A stretch of 64,000 nucleotides of DNA from Prorocentrum cordatum (lineage: Eukaryota; Sar; Dinophyceae; Prorocentrales; Prorocentraceae): positions 1-64,000 of the forward strand of contig CAUYUJ010005038.1 of assembly GCA_963575745.1 (NCBI GenBank). The letters run 5' to 3'. The position numbers and the translations under genes were made by a program. Below the pieces are notes generated by a model. The model ran no database searches. It was not told where the DNA came from and was given only the letters and a program-made list of their open reading frames with translations. Positions 41,905 through 54,030 of the stretch are shown here, one piece after another (positions within the stretch are counted from its first letter, which is position 1; the number at the start of each line of letters is the position of its first letter).

Positions 41905-42345
41905 GACATGTTCGGCGGCTGTGATCGATTTCCCCTTAATTGTCTCATCTGACACACCGAATGTTGCATATAATGTCCCGGCCGCCCAGTTTGGATGGCC
42001 CATCACTGACTACAGGTTTCATTTGATGTTCCGCCCGACTGTCCTGCGACTTTCGCGGTTGTGATGTATTTTCCCACGACGCTCCCCCAGCACAGAGTAA
42101 GGGTTGCATTTTTACGTCCCGCACACCAGACATGGAAACCACATCGCTAAATTAATGGTTCCTGCAAAGTCCTGCCCGCCCGACCAGCGTTTTCGGTGGT
42201 GCTGATCGATTCCCATGTAATTGTTTCATTTCACACTGTGAAGGTTGCATCGAATGTCCCGCAAGCCCAATTTTGGCGCCCCATCACTGATTATAGGTTT
42301 CATGTAATGTTCCGCCCGCCCGATCGGCGTCTGTGGCGGTTGATA
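41905..42345 (+). repeat. Degenerate tandem repeat of about 281 bp
   Basis: Two units share CGGYGSTGTGATCGATT, GAATGTCCCG, CCCATCACTGA and AGGTTTCAT, then GTTCCGCCCG. The second unit begins near 42186. Confidence 0.75.
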
Positions 42346-42419
42346 TTTAGTTATTTACTTCTATCTATACACATATCTATATATACACATATACACACAC
42401 GTATTTCTTACGAATTTGG

Positions 42420-42930
42420 CCCTTCCTGGGCGTCCGGGCAATCCTTCAGACGACCCAGGAGAACCACGGCCCGAGGACGGCCCCAGACGGGTTCCAGGCG
42501 TTCCGGTGCGCTCCCGAAACGACCCCAGAGAGCCCCAATACGGTCCGCGACGGCCCCCACGAAGCCGTCACACCCCAAAGATCGCTCCGAAACGGCCCAA
42601 GAGGCCTCCAAGAGCACTCCCAAGACGGCCCTGAGAGGCAAAAATCATTGATTTTCTGTTTGTTTTTGGTGAATTTTGGGGTTATCCTCTTTTCGGCTTC
42701 CCGATGCTCCAAGACGGCGGTCTTCAGGGGCGAAGCCGTTTGGGAGGCTCCAAAATTTCCCACAAGCATAAGAAACGGCTTCCAGGCAGAGACACCCTCC
42801 GAACCATTCGACCTGGTCGTTCAGGGAGACCGCGGTCGGAGGCACGGTGTCCCGAGGAAGCCCCCAGAGGCCCCCAGAACACACCCAGGAGGCCTCCAGA
42901 AGGGTTTAAGAAAGCTTGCAAAATTTTGTG
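42420..42930 (+). repeat. CCAAGA array with cassette
   Basis: The cassette at about 42638-42715 carries ATCATTGATTTTCTG and CTTTTCGGCTTCCCGATGC. The following 42940-43135 shows no feature. Confidence 0.8.
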
Positions 42931-43139
42931 AAGCTCCAGAGGCTTTCCGAGGAGGAGCCTCCGCAAAAAGAGCTGGGGAGGATGGGGAGCATTCGCAGGG
43001 TATGGCGAGAATGAGGAACAAGAAGATACAAGAAGCATGGAAAACATTATTGTAACGGCGATGCCGGAAAAGGCAACAAGGAGTTGTCGCTAACTTGTCG
43101 GCTTGACTTTCCTGCCATTCGGCCTGCATACCAAATTTC

Positions 43140-43182
43140 AAGAACCAAGGTGCATGGCGCGAAGCGCCATTGCAGTTGTTAT

Positions 43183-43253
<71 letters not shown>

Positions 43254-43255
43254 GG
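43140..43255 (+). repeat. SINE-like end with TA tail
   Basis: CCAAGGTGCATGGCGCGAAG, then CGCCATTGCAGTTG, then a TA microsatellite. Same family as 17690-17780. The stretch 43256-43490 shows no recognised feature. Confidence 0.6.
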
Positions 43256-43494
43256 CTGCCGCCTCTGCCGCCGACTCCAATTGAGCGACGTATGTTTGAT
43301 TCGTTTGTTGTCGGGTGCCTTTCCGAGTACGACAGGAAGGGTTCAGCTGAGACATCCAGGCCTGAGCCTCGCCCTCTGGACTCATGATTCTCTGTTGCAC
43401 CTCGGCCTCCTCTCTATCGAATGGCCTTCCCGCCACTGTGCCTAGGTTGTAGGTATGAAGCCTATAGGATGTTCGTTGGGATTTCGTGGTGGAC

Positions 43495-43880
43495 CTTTTT
43501 TTGAGGCCTCCTGGGGTCAGTTTTGCGGCCATTTGGATGCAGTTTTGAGGCCTCTTCGGGGCAGTTTTGGAGCCTCTTGGGGTCGCTGTTGGGTCCCTTG
43601 GGGGCCTCTTGGAGCCTCTTCAGGCCTCTTGGGTGCCTCTTGGGGCTCCTGGGGCCCTCTTGGATGCCTCTTGGGCACTCCTGGGGTGGTATGGGGGACC
43701 TCGGGCCGTCTGGGAGCGTCGGAAAGGAAACAGGCGAGAACGCCAACATGTTTCAAGCAACGAAGGCAAGTCAATGGTTTTTGCCTCTCAGGGTTCTCTT
43801 GGGAGGCATCTTCGAGGCCTCTTGGGGCATCTTGGAGGCCTTTTGGGCCATCATGAAGCCATGTAGGGCGTAGGCCCCCG
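43495..43880 (-). repeat. CCAAGA array with cassette, inverted
   Basis: On the + strand it reads as CTTGGGGCCTCTTGG-type repeats, with the cassette at about 43700-43790. The stretch 43881-44430 looks single-copy without a recognised gene. Confidence 0.8.
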
Positions 43881-44429
43881 CTGTTCCGAAACAGTCGCGC
43901 AAGAAACCGCGAGAAGCCCCAGGAGAAGATTTCGCGATGTGGGGTCTGGGTCTCTGAACGACTCCTCAATAATCAAGACTGAGGTTGGGAGGATGATGGA
44001 AGGACCTGAGGGCGCGCCCACTCCGTGCCCAGAGGCACGGTGGCGGATCTACATAACCATGAAAATCTGATGATCATGGTTCTGACGGATCGCATCGCAT
44101 TTCCGAGCTCCAATGGGGGAGCCGCCTGAGGGTATTTCAAGTTGTTTTTGGTTGGAATCGTAGGGGGTGGCAGTGACTCGGGTTAGCGGTCGGTGGATCG
44201 GGCGAGGAGGCAAATATTGTCCAGGAGCAGCAACGACCCCATCTCCGAAGGGGAAACATGGGGTTGGACAAGGAATCGCGATTGACCATCTCCTGCCCAG
44301 GAGGAGGGGGGGGGATCTAGGAGACCCCATGCGAGAAGTCGTCCAGGTCGGTTTCGGCGAAGCCATCTCGTTATTTCGGGCCTTGAGATGCCGCCTGCGA
44401 GGCGCTCCGGTCGGTCTCCCCTGAGACAT

Positions 44430-44870
44430 CCCTGCAAGTGCTGGCTTCGAGATGCCGCGCGAGAGATAGTCCAGCCCATTCCGCTTAGACATCCTCGTCG
44501 CTGTCCTGAGGCGGTCCAGCTCTTTTGGCTTGAGACATCCTCGCAGTTGTAGGCTTCGAGGCACGCGATAGGACCATCCAGCTTCCCCCCCACACACACT
44601 CGCAACTCAGGGCCCATGGATGCCCTGACCTGAGCTGGTCCAGCCAGTTTCGCTTCACACTTCGTCACAACTCTGGGCTCGGATATGACCTGGCCTGAGG
44701 TCGTCCAGCCATATTCGCCCGATGCATCCTCGTTATTCTGGGTCAGTCGATGCTCTTGCCTCACGGTATCCGATCCCGTTTCCTCGTTGTTCTGGGTTTG
44801 CAGCTGCCGTGGACTGATCGTTTCGCTTGAGATCTCCTTGAACTCTGGGTTCATGCACTTATGTCTTCAT
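44430..44870 (+). repeat. Degenerate tandem repeat of about 64 bp
   Basis: Units share GACATCCTCG, TCTGGGCTC, GACCTGGCCTGAG, GGTCCAGCCAGTTTCGCT. Related units occur at 52640-52830. The segment at 44880-45080 contains AATAATAAT and CTCTTTCAAATTC, resembling 52370-52600. Confidence 0.7.
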
Positions 44871-45129
44871 ATGACGGGGCGCTCGCGTAAATGGACCGGG
44901 GTCCCTTCGAATTTGTTTCGCAAATATTATTGGGAATCTCTTTCAAATTCAAATACGACCCTCCATCCCTCCAAACTCCGCCGCAGGCGCCCGGAATAAT
45001 AATAATTTCAAATTGCGGCATTTCCCCCAAATTGGAGGCATACCCCTTGGATTTGCCCAGGACCCCCCAGGAATCTTAGGGGCCCTGACGGATTCTGATG
45101 GATTCTGTTGGTTTCTGGAGCCCCGTCCT

Positions 45130-45300
45130 GGAGGATTCCTCCCTGGACGCTCTCTTGGAGCCGTTTCGGGCCGTTTTGGGAAGCCGCTTGGGCCGTCTCG
45201 AGGCCATCTTAGGTTGTCTTGCGTCTTGGGCCGTCTTGAATCGGTCTTGGGCAATCTTGGCGGCCCTGGTGGCCTGTTTGGGCCAGGTTGCAGTCATCTT
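45130..45300 (-). repeat. Short CCAAGA array, inverted
   Basis: Repeats of the type CGTCTTGGGC and CAATCTTGGC, spaced about 10-20 bases apart. Confidence 0.75.
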
Positions 45301-45500
45301 GGATTCCTCGGAGGGCGCCAGGGGCATGTCTCGGCGCCGCATCTTGGACACCATCTGGTATCTGGAATCCAGATGAGTGCCACCTTGGATTCCTCGGAGG
45401 GTGCCGGGCCATGTCTCGGACATGGCACGGCACCGTTCGGCGCCGCATGTCCGTGCATGTCTCGGTGGCAGTCATCTCGGATTCCTCGGAGGTCGCCGTA
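45296..45500 (+). repeat. GGATTCCTCGGAGG repeat flanking the satellite (left)
   Basis: Four copies of ATTCCTCGGAGGGCGCCG, each followed by a CATGTCTCGG-type motif. The same motif flanks the satellite on the right at 50340-50385. Confidence 0.8.
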
Positions 45501-45504
45501 TGGA

Positions 45505-48500
45505 AAACGTATCGAGTGGCAATGCATCGCCTCATGTTGAGGCCCAGAATGCCAGTGAAACAATTGGTTTTCTCAACCTGTTTTCTGGTGACTCCCCCTT
45601 CGTGGGTCACCTGGTGTGCTTGCGCCGTATCGAAAACGCATTGAGTGGCAGTGGGTCGCCTCATGTTGAGGCCCAGAATGCAAGTGAAACAATTGGTTTT
45701 TCTCAACCAGTTCTCTGGTGATCCCACCCCTTCGTGGGTCACCCGGTGTGCTTGCGCCGTATGGCAAACGTATTGAGTGGCAATGCCTCGCCTCATGTTG
45801 AGGCCGAGAATGCAACTGAAACAATTGGTTTTGCTCAACCAGTTTTCTGGTGACCCACCCCTTCGTGGGTCACCTGGTGTGCTTGCGCCGTAAGGCAAAC
45901 ATATTGAGTGGCAGTGCGTCGCCTCATGACGAGGCCCAGGATGCAGGTGAAACAATTGGTTTTTCTCAACCAGCTTTCTGGTGACCCACCCCTTCGTGGG
46001 TCACCTGGTGTGCTTGCGCCGCATGGAAAGCGTATTGAGTGGCAATGCATCGCCTCATGTTGAGGCCCAGAATGCAAGTGAAACAATTGGTTTCTCTCAA
46101 CCAGTTTTCTGGTGACCCACCACTTCATGGGTCACCTGGTGTGCTTGCGCTGAATGGGAAACGCATTGAGTGGCAATGCGTCGCCTCGTGTTGAGGCCCA
46201 GAATGCAACTGAAACAATTGGTTTTTCTCAACCGATTTTCTGGTGACACACCCCTTCGTGGGTCACCTTGCTTGCACCGTATCGAAATCGCATTGAGTGG
46301 CAGTGCGTCGCCTCATGTTGAGGCCCAGAATGCAAGTGAAACAATTGTTTTTTCTCCCGTTTTCTGGTGACCCGCCCCTTCGTGGGTCACCCGGTGTGCT
46401 TGCGCCGTATGACAAACGTATCGAGTGGCAGTGCATCGCCTCATGTTGAGGCCCTGAATGCAAGTGAAACAATTGTTTTTCTCAACCAGTTTTCTGGTGA
46501 CCCACCCATTCGTGGGTCACCTGGTGTGCTTGCGCCGTATGGCAAACATATTGAGTGGCAGTGCGTCGCCTCATGACGAGGCCCAGGATGCAGGTGAAAC
46601 AGTTTGATTTTCTCAACCAGTTTTCTGATGACCCACCCCTTCGTGGGTCACCTGGTTTGCTTTTGCCGCATGGAAAACGTATTGAATGGCAGCGCATCGC
46701 CTCATGACGAGGTCCAGGATGCAGGTGACACAACTTGTTTTTCTCAGCCAGTTTTCTGGTGACCCACCCCTTCGTGGGTCACCTGGTATGCATGGGCCGC
46801 ATGGAAAACGTATTGAGTGGCAATGCATCGCCTCATGTTGAGGCCCAGAATGCAACTGAAACAATTGGTTTTTCTTAGCCAGTTTTCTGGTGACCCACCC
46901 CTTCGTGGGTCACCTGGTGTGCTCGCACCGTGTGGAAACGTATTGAGTGGCAGTGACCCGCCTCATGTTGAGGCTTATAATTCAAGTGAAACAGATTGCT
47001 TTTCTCAACCAGTTTTCTGGTGACCCACCCCTTCGTGGGTCACCTGGTGTACTTGCAGCGTATCGAAATCGCATTGAGTGGCAGTGCGTCGCCTCATGTT
47101 GAGGCCCAGAATGCAAGTGAAACAATTGGTTTTTCTCAACCAGCTTTCTGGTGACCCACCCCTTCGTGGGTCACCTGGTGTGCTTGCGCCGTATGGGAAA
47201 CGTATGGAGTGGCAATGCCTCGCTTCATGTTGAGGCCCCAAATGCAACTGAAACAATTGGTTTCTTTCAACCAGTTTTCTGGTGACCCACCCCTTCGTGG
47301 GTCACCTGGTGTGCTTGCGCCGTATGGCAAACATATTGAGTGGCAGTGCATCGCCTCATGACGAGGCCCAGGATGCAGGTGAAACAATTTGTCTTTCTCA
47401 GTCAGTTTTCTGGTTACCCACCCCTTCGTGGGTCACCTGTTGTGCTTGCGCCGCATGGAAAACACATTGGGTGGCAATGCCTCGCCTCACGTTGAAGCCC
47501 AGAATGCAAGTGTTGTTTTTCTCAGCCAGTTTTCTGGTGACCCACCCCTTCGTGGGTCACCTGGTGTGCTTGCGCCGTATGGAAAACGTATTGAGTGGCA
47601 ATGCATCGCCTCATGTTGGGGCCCAGAATGCAACCGAAACAATGTGTTTTTCTCAGCCAGTTTTCTGGTGACCCACCCCTTCGTGGGTCACCTCGTGTGC
47701 TTGCGCCGTATCGAAAACGCATTGAGTGGCAGTGCGTCGGTTCGAGGCCCAGAATGCAACTGAAACAATTGTTTTTTCTCAACCAGTTTCCTGGTGACCC
47801 ACCCCTTCGTGGGTCACCTGGTGTGCTTGCAACGCAGGGAAAACGTATTGAGTGGCAATGCATCGCCTCATGTTGAGGCCCAGAATGCAAGTGAAACAAT
47901 TGATTTTTCTCAGCCAGTTTTCTGGTGAACCACGCCTTCGTGGGTCACCTGGTGTGCTGACGCCGTATGGAAAACGTATTGAGCGGCAGTGGATCGCCTC
48001 ATGACGAGGCCCAGGGTGCAGGTGAAACAATTGGTATTTCTCAGCCAGTTCTCTGGCGACCCACCCCTTCGTGGGTCACCCGGTATGCTTGCGCCGTATG
48101 GCAAACGTATTGAGTGGCAATGCCTCGCCCCATGTTGGGGCCCAGAATGCAAGTGAAACAGTTGGTTTTTCTCAGCCAGTTTTCTGGTGACCCACCCTTT
48201 CGTGGGTCACTTGGTGTGCTTGCGCCGTATGGAAAACGTATTGAGTGGCAATGCATCGCCTCATGTGGAGGCCCAGAATGCAAGTGAAACAATGGGTTTT
48301 TCTCAACCAGTTTTCTGGTGACCCACCCCTTCGTGGGTCACCTGGTGTGCGTGTGCCGTATCGAAAACGCATTGAGTGGCAGTGCGTCGCTTCATGTTGA
48401 GACCCAGGATGCAAGTGAAACAGTTCGTTTTTCTCAACCAGCTTTCTGGTGACCCACGCCTTCGTGGGTCACCTGGTGTGCTTGCGCCGCATGGAAAACG

Positions 48501-50335
48501 TGTGGCGTGGCAATGCGTCGCCTCATGTTGAGGCCCAGAATGCAAGTGAAACAATTGGTTTTTCTCAACCAGTTTTCTGGTGACCCACCCCTTCGTGGGT
48601 CACCTGGTGTGCTTGCGCCGAATGGCAAACATATTGAGTGGCAGTGCGTCGCCTCATGACGAGGCCCAGGATGTAGGTGAAACAATTTGTTTTTCTCAAC
48701 CAGTTTTCTGGTGACCCACGCCTTCGTGGGTCACCTGGTGTGCTTGCGCCGTATGGAACACGTATTGAGTGGCAGTGCGTCGCCTCATGTTGGGGCCCAG
48801 AATGCAAGTGAAAGCATGGGTTTTTCTCAACCAGTTTTCTGGTGACCCACGCCTTCGTGGGTCACCTGGTGTGCTTGCGCCGCACGGAAAACGTATGGAC
48901 TGGCAATGCGTCGCTTCATGTTGAGGCCCAGAATGCAAGTGAACCAATTGGTTTTTTTCAACCAGTTTTCTGGTGACCCACCCTTTCGTGGGTCACCTGG
49001 TGTGCTTGCGCCGTATGGAAAACGTATTGAGTGGCAATGCATCGCCTCATGTGGAGGCCCAGAATGCAAGTGAAACAATGGGTTTTTCTCAACCAGTTTT
49101 CTGGTGACCCACCCCTTCGTGGGTCACCTGGTGTGCTTGCAGCGCAGGGAAAACGTATTGAGTGGCAGTGCGTCGCCTCATGTTGAGGCCCAGAATGCAA
49201 GTGAAACAATTGATTTTTCTCAGCCAGTTTTCTGGTGAACCACGCCTTCGTGGGTCACCTGGTGTGCTTGCGCCGTATGGAAAACGTATTAAGTGGCAAT
49301 GCATCGCCTCATGTTGAGGCCAAGCATGCCAGTGAAACACTTGTTTTTTCTCAACCAGCTTTCTGGTGACCCACCCACTCGTGGGTCACATGGTGTGCTT
49401 GCGCCGTATGGAAAACGTATTGAGTGGGAATGCGTCGCCTCATGTTGAGGCCCAGGATGCAAGTGAAACATTTGGCATTTCTCAACCAGTTCTCTGGTGA
49501 CCCACCCCGTCGTGGGTCACCTGGTGTGCTTGCGCCGTATCGAAAACGCATTGAGTGGCAGTGCGTCGCCTCATGTTGAGGCCCAGAATGCAAGTGAAAC
49601 AGTGGGTTTTTCTCAACCAGTTTTCTGGTGACCCACCCCTTCGTGGGTCACCTGGTGTGTTTGCGCGGCATGGAGTACGTATCGAGTGGCAATGCATCGG
49701 CTCATGACGAGGCCCAGACTGCAAGTGAAACAGTTGGTTTTTCTCAACCAGTTTTCTGGTGACCCACGCCTTCGTGGGTCACCTGGTTTGCTTGCGCCGC
49801 ATCGAAAACGCATTGAGTGGCAGTGCGTCGCTTCATGTTGAGGCCCAGAATGCAAGTGAAACAATTGGTTTTTCTCAACCAGTTTTCTGGTGATCCACCC
49901 CTTCTTGGGTCACCCGGTGTGCTTGCGCCGAATGACAAACGTTTTGAGTGGCAATGCATCGCCTCATGTTGAGGCCCAGAATGCAAGTGAAACGGTGGGT
50001 TTTTCTCAACCAGTTTTCTGGTGACCCACCCCTTCGTGGGTCACCCGCTGTGCTTGCGCCGAATGGCAAACATATTGAGTGGCAGTGCGTCGCCTCATGT
50101 TGAGGCCCAGAATGCAAGTGAAACAGTGGGTTTTTCTCAACCAGTTTTCTGGTGACCCACCCCTTCGTGGGTCACCTGGTGTGCTTGCGCCGAATGGCAA
50201 ACATATTGAGTGGCAGTGCGTCGCTTCATGACGAGGCCCAGGATGCCGGTGAAACAATGGGTTTTTCTCAACCAGTTTTCTGGTGACCCACGCCTTCGTG
50301 GGTCACCTGGTGTGCTTGCGCCGCATGGAAAACGT
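45505..50335 (+). repeat. 131 bp satellite, about 37 tandem copies
   Basis: Units contain GTGACCCACCCCTTCGTGGG, then TCACCTGGTGTGCTTGCGCC, GAAAACGTATTGAGTGGCA, GCCTCATGTTGAGGC and AATGCAAGTGAAACAATTGG. From about 47780 to 50270 nineteen successive units keep exactly 131 bp, while units in the left part vary slightly in length. Each unit has two hairpin-forming stretches: GTGACCCAC/GTGGGTCAC with a six-base loop, and GCCTCA/TGAGGC with a three-base loop. Because 131 is not a multiple of three, the many 80-83 residue frames are not genes. Confidence 0.97.
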
Positions 50336-50945
50336 CCAAGGTGGCGGTCATCTGGATTCCTCGGAGGGCGCCGGGCCATGTCCTACGGATTCCTGAGGTC
50401 CCCTTTGGGGTTCCCAAGGGTGCCCCAGGGATTTTTGGGGATTCGCCAGGGATTCCTAAGGAGCCTCGAGGGGTCCCGAAAGATCCCGTGAGGACCCCGC
50501 AGGATCCCCGAGGGATTCCTGAGGATTTCCGAAGGGATTCTTTGGGAGCACCGAGAGATTCCCCAGGATTCCCTAGGGATTCTTGAAGATTCCGTTTTGA
50601 ATCCCAAGGATTCTGCAGTGATTCTTTTGGATTCCCGAGGGAGTCATAAGGATTCCCGAGGGTTTCGGGATTCCGCGGGGGTTCTTAACGACACCTTAAG
50701 GATTCCAAAGGATTCGTTCTGGATTCTTGGAAATTCCCAAGGGATCCCTCAGGATGTCCTTAGGATTCTTGAGGAGCCCTTAAGGATTCCTAAGGATTCC
50801 CTAGGGATTCCCTAGGGATTCCCAGGGATGCCCTCGGGATTCCTAAGGATTCCCTTGGGATTCTTGTGGATGCCCTAGGGATTCCTAAGGATTCCATAGG
50901 GATTCCTAAGGATTCCCAAGGGATCCCCCAGGATTCCCAGAGTCT
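50336..50945 (+). repeat. GGATTCC repeat tract
   Basis: After one copy of the ATTCCTCGGAGG flank, loosely spaced copies of AAGGATTCC, AGGGATTCC and GGATTCTTG continue for about 550 bases. Confidence 0.85.
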
Positions 50946-51054
50946 GCCCCTCGCAGGCCGTCCTTCACAGGCTTCCATAGATTCTTCTTTCTAAAAATGG
51001 AATACACTCTCCCCCCCCCGGACTTAACGCTTCCCCCAGGGATAGTATAGTTTC

Positions 51055-51165
51055 ACACATATATATAAGTATAAATATATATGTATGTATATATATATAT
51101 ATATGTATGTATGTATGCTTGTATATATATATAGTACATATATATACATACTAAATATGAAATCA
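51055..51165. repeat. TA/ATGT microsatellite
   Basis: TATA and ATGT runs. Nothing recognised at 50950-51050 or 51166-51270. Confidence 0.95.
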
Positions 51166-51269
51166 TATCATCCCAGCCAAACCGGTATCCCGCCCCTTGA
51201 GGTTCCCTGGTACAAAACACTATGCGATTATTTTTTTGTTCTAGCATCGCACTTGTTCACGAATCCCTT

Positions 51270-51660
51270 GCAACAAATGGGACGAAGTGCGCACGCGCGC
51301 GTCGTCGCGTGCGCATGCCGAAATCCTTCAAAAACCTTCGGGGTTTCGCAACACTGATTTGCTAAAGAAGCTTCCGCGCGAGCTCTTGCGAAATCTGAAG
51401 AAAACCATGGGTTTTTCAAGATTTTCACGAAATGCTACCCAACGGGCGTCGCGCTCGCGCATGTCGAAATCAGTCGAACGCTCTTGCGCGTGTGCCGTCG
51501 CGAGAGTCCTCTGCAAAAAATTGGAAGAAGTGCAGACGCGCGCGTCGTCGCGCGCGTACACCGAAATCCTTCAAAACCCATCGGTTTTGGAAAGATTTCG
51601 AAATCGCGCGTCCAAAAAACCTACAAAAACCCAAGGTTTCGCAACACGGATTTTCAACAA
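51270..51660 (+). repeat. Degenerate repeats with CGAAATCCTTCAAAA
   Basis: Two similar stretches (about 51285 and 51530) share GACGCGCGCGTCGTCGCG and CCGAAATCCTTCAAAA; a weaker third is near 51445. Confidence 0.7.
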
Positions 51661-51669
51661 AAGCGTGCG

Positions 51670-52205
51670 CGCGCGCTCTTGCGTCGTCGTCGTCGTCGTC
51701 CGTCCTCCCTCCTCCCGCGTCGTCGTCGTCGTCGTCGCCTACGTCGTCCTCTGTCTTTCCTCGTGTTCGTCGTCGTCGTCCTCTTTGGCGTCGTGGTCGT
51801 TTCCGTCGTCGTTGTCGCCGTAGTCGTCCTTCCTCCTCCTCCCTCGTCGTCGTCTTCGTCCGTCGTCGGCGTCTCGTCGTCGTCCCTCCTATTTCGTCGC
51901 CGCGTCGTCGTCGTCGTCGTCGTCGTCGTCTTCCCTCCTCCCTCGTCGTTGTCGTCGTCGGCGTCGCCGTCCTTCCTCCTTCGTCGTCGTTCGCGTCGTC
52001 GCCGTCCTCCCTCCTCTCTCGTCGTTGTCGTCGTTGTCGTCGTTGTCGCCGTCGTCGTCCTTCCTCCTCCCTCGTCGTCGGTTCGTTGGCGTCGTCGTCG
52101 TCGTCTTCGTTGTCGTCGGCGTCGGCGTCGTTGTCGTCGTCGAAGTCGTCGGAGACGTCGTCGGTGTCGTCCTAGTCGTCGTCGTCGGTGTCGTCGTAGT
52201 CGGTC
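51670..52205 (+). repeat. CGT triplet microsatellite block
   Basis: Long runs of CGT interrupted by CCTCCCTC and similar. Arg/Val/Ser frames on + and Asp/Thr/Arg frames on - are compositional. Confidence 0.95.
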
Positions 52206-52369
52206 TGAACAGGTTTTGCAAACCAAGTTGCGGGTGGGTGGGTGGGATGTTTGCACGAGCAGTGGATAGGACAGCTTCAAGACAGTCAAAGTGGGCTTCC
52301 CCCGATAGGCTGTCCCCCATCGGCAAATTCAGGGAAACCCTCCTTTGCCACCCGCCCAGACAAGAATAA

Positions 52370-52620
52370 TTTACGTTGCGCGCCTCCCTTAATTCAAATT
52401 CACCCTCCATGCTAAAGCAGCAGGACCGAGCACGCCAAGAATAATAATTTGAAGCTTTTATTCTTCTTCGGAAATTTCAGGGTTACCCTGTAATTGCAAG
52501 CCCCAGGCCGGCCCCAGAAGAATAATATTGCATTTAGTCTTGTTTCAGAACATATTGAGATTCTCGGGAAATTCGAAGGAAACCCTCGAATTTCCCCCAA
52601 ACAACCCAGAAGAAGTAGCT
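52370..52620. other. AT-rich low-copy stretch
   Basis: Contains three related GAATAATAATTTG/AGAATAATATTGC motifs about 70 bases apart and TTCGGAAATTTCAGGGTTACC-like sequence. It resembles 44880-45080. No gene. Confidence 0.5.
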
Positions 52621-52634
52621 GATCGATAGGGTTG

Positions 52635-52830
52635 AATAGCCTTCAGCGCCCCGTCATGTCTTCATCTCACGTGGTCCCGGTCCTTTTCGCCTGGGACATC
52701 GTCGGAGGTGTGTTTTCGGGGATGCCCACACTTGAGGTGGTTCAACCAATTTCGCCCGAGATCTCCCCTTTCTGGGCTCAGAGATGTCCTGTCAATGCTG
52801 TCGCCGATGACCCATTCGACAATTTGTGCC
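52635..52830 (+). repeat. Units of the 64 bp family
   Basis: About three diverged units related to 44430-44870, with CCTGGGACATCGTCGG and TTTCGCCCGAGATCTCC. Confidence 0.55.
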
Positions 52831-52847
52831 ACTTGCCAGATGAACAC

Positions 52848-52978
52848 TCGGGGAGACTGGAACCCTCCTTATTGCCAGACTCGGGGAGACTGGAACCCTC
52901 CTTGTTGCCAGACTCAAGGAGACTGGAACCCTCCTTGTTGCCAGACTCGGGGAGACTGGAACCCTCCTTGTTGCTAGT
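52848..52978 (+). repeat. 33 bp tandem repeat, four copies
   Basis: Units of GGGGAGACTGGAACCCTCC plus TTGTTGCCAGACTC. The period is a multiple of three, so the frame stays open, but nothing supports a real protein. Confidence 0.9.
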
Positions 52979-52979
52979 G

Positions 52980-54030
52980 GCAAATATGTCAATCGGGGCC
53001 ACTTGTCAAACGGGCGAGGGTACTTAGCTGGGCACTGCATGAGGCGAGTTGCTCGTCCTTTGCCGATGGGATTTTGGGAGGAAGTGATTTCGTACGCTTG
53101 TCACCCAAAGGGGTATGCGGATTTTCCTTGCCTTAGATGCTGTGTGGCGCTTCGTCGGAGGGGAGGCCCGACGTTGCCCCATCAGCCAGAGCACTGCTGC
53201 TGCACCGCGCCTTGCCTTTGCGCAAAAACAAAAATGATATCATTTCGCCTTCAAGGCCGGTGGGTTCGGAAGTCATGGGGCGTCGCGTCACGTTCGCGGG
53301 AGTGGTCAGTGATATGCCAGCACCAAGCTTGGCCAGGCCTTCCATGGGCTTTCGCCGCTGGGCCATCATATGGCTCGGCTCTGATGCTCCCGTAGAGGGG
53401 GTGTCTTGGCCTGTGTGCCAGCAGCCCATGAACGGCTGGACTCATCAGATCCCTCAGATCCCTCCTCTCCCTTCTCCTGACCCTCCCTGGCTCTTCCCGT
53501 TTCTCTTCTCCCTCCTCCAGTGCTCTGGGATGCATCTGGACTGCGACGCTTCAACTCAGCGGTCCTATTTGAAAAACAAGATGGGAACCAAGAGCATCCG
53601 AGCGGGCCCCGATTCGCCCTCCTCCTTCTCATCGTCTCGCCTGCGAATCCTCCCCCTTGCCATCTTTGTCTTTCCTGCTCTTGTATTTACTGTGTTACCC
53701 GATCCCTCCTGGTCCTTCTCCATGGCTTCCCCTCCTTCATCCGCGGGGGAGCCTTGGGCAAGGCAACGTAGGAGGCCTCGGACAGCAATGCACATAATCG
53801 TTCACCCGCGATAGTCAGCGCGGCCCACTCCCGCCACGCAGTCCAGCAATCGAGCCAGCCAGAATTTGGCAAACATGCGAACTCAGCACACAATGGTCGG
53901 AGGTGAGGGGGTGATATCGAAGTGGAACGGAGAGCCCCCCTACCGGGAAATCGGTTTCGTTTTCGTGTTCGTGCGTGCCGTGCGTGCGGGCGAGGCGAAG
54001 TTGCGTGGGCGGGCGAGAAGAAAGTCTCCT
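52980..54030. other. Low-copy stretch without a recognised gene
   Basis: About 1 kb with one long + frame (53137-53814, 225 codons) whose translation is Ser/Pro-rich with no recognisable domain; it is not called. CT-rich sequence occurs at about 53450-53520. Confidence 0.5.

Noticed and set aside
45573-50379. Series of 80-83 residue frames with a conserved pattern (FTCILGLNMRR)
   Set aside because: They repeat every 131 bp and end at the same place in each unit; no start or context supports translation.
53137-53814. 225-codon + frame
   Set aside because: Low-complexity Ser/Pro/Leu content, no motif, and overlapping frames on both strands.
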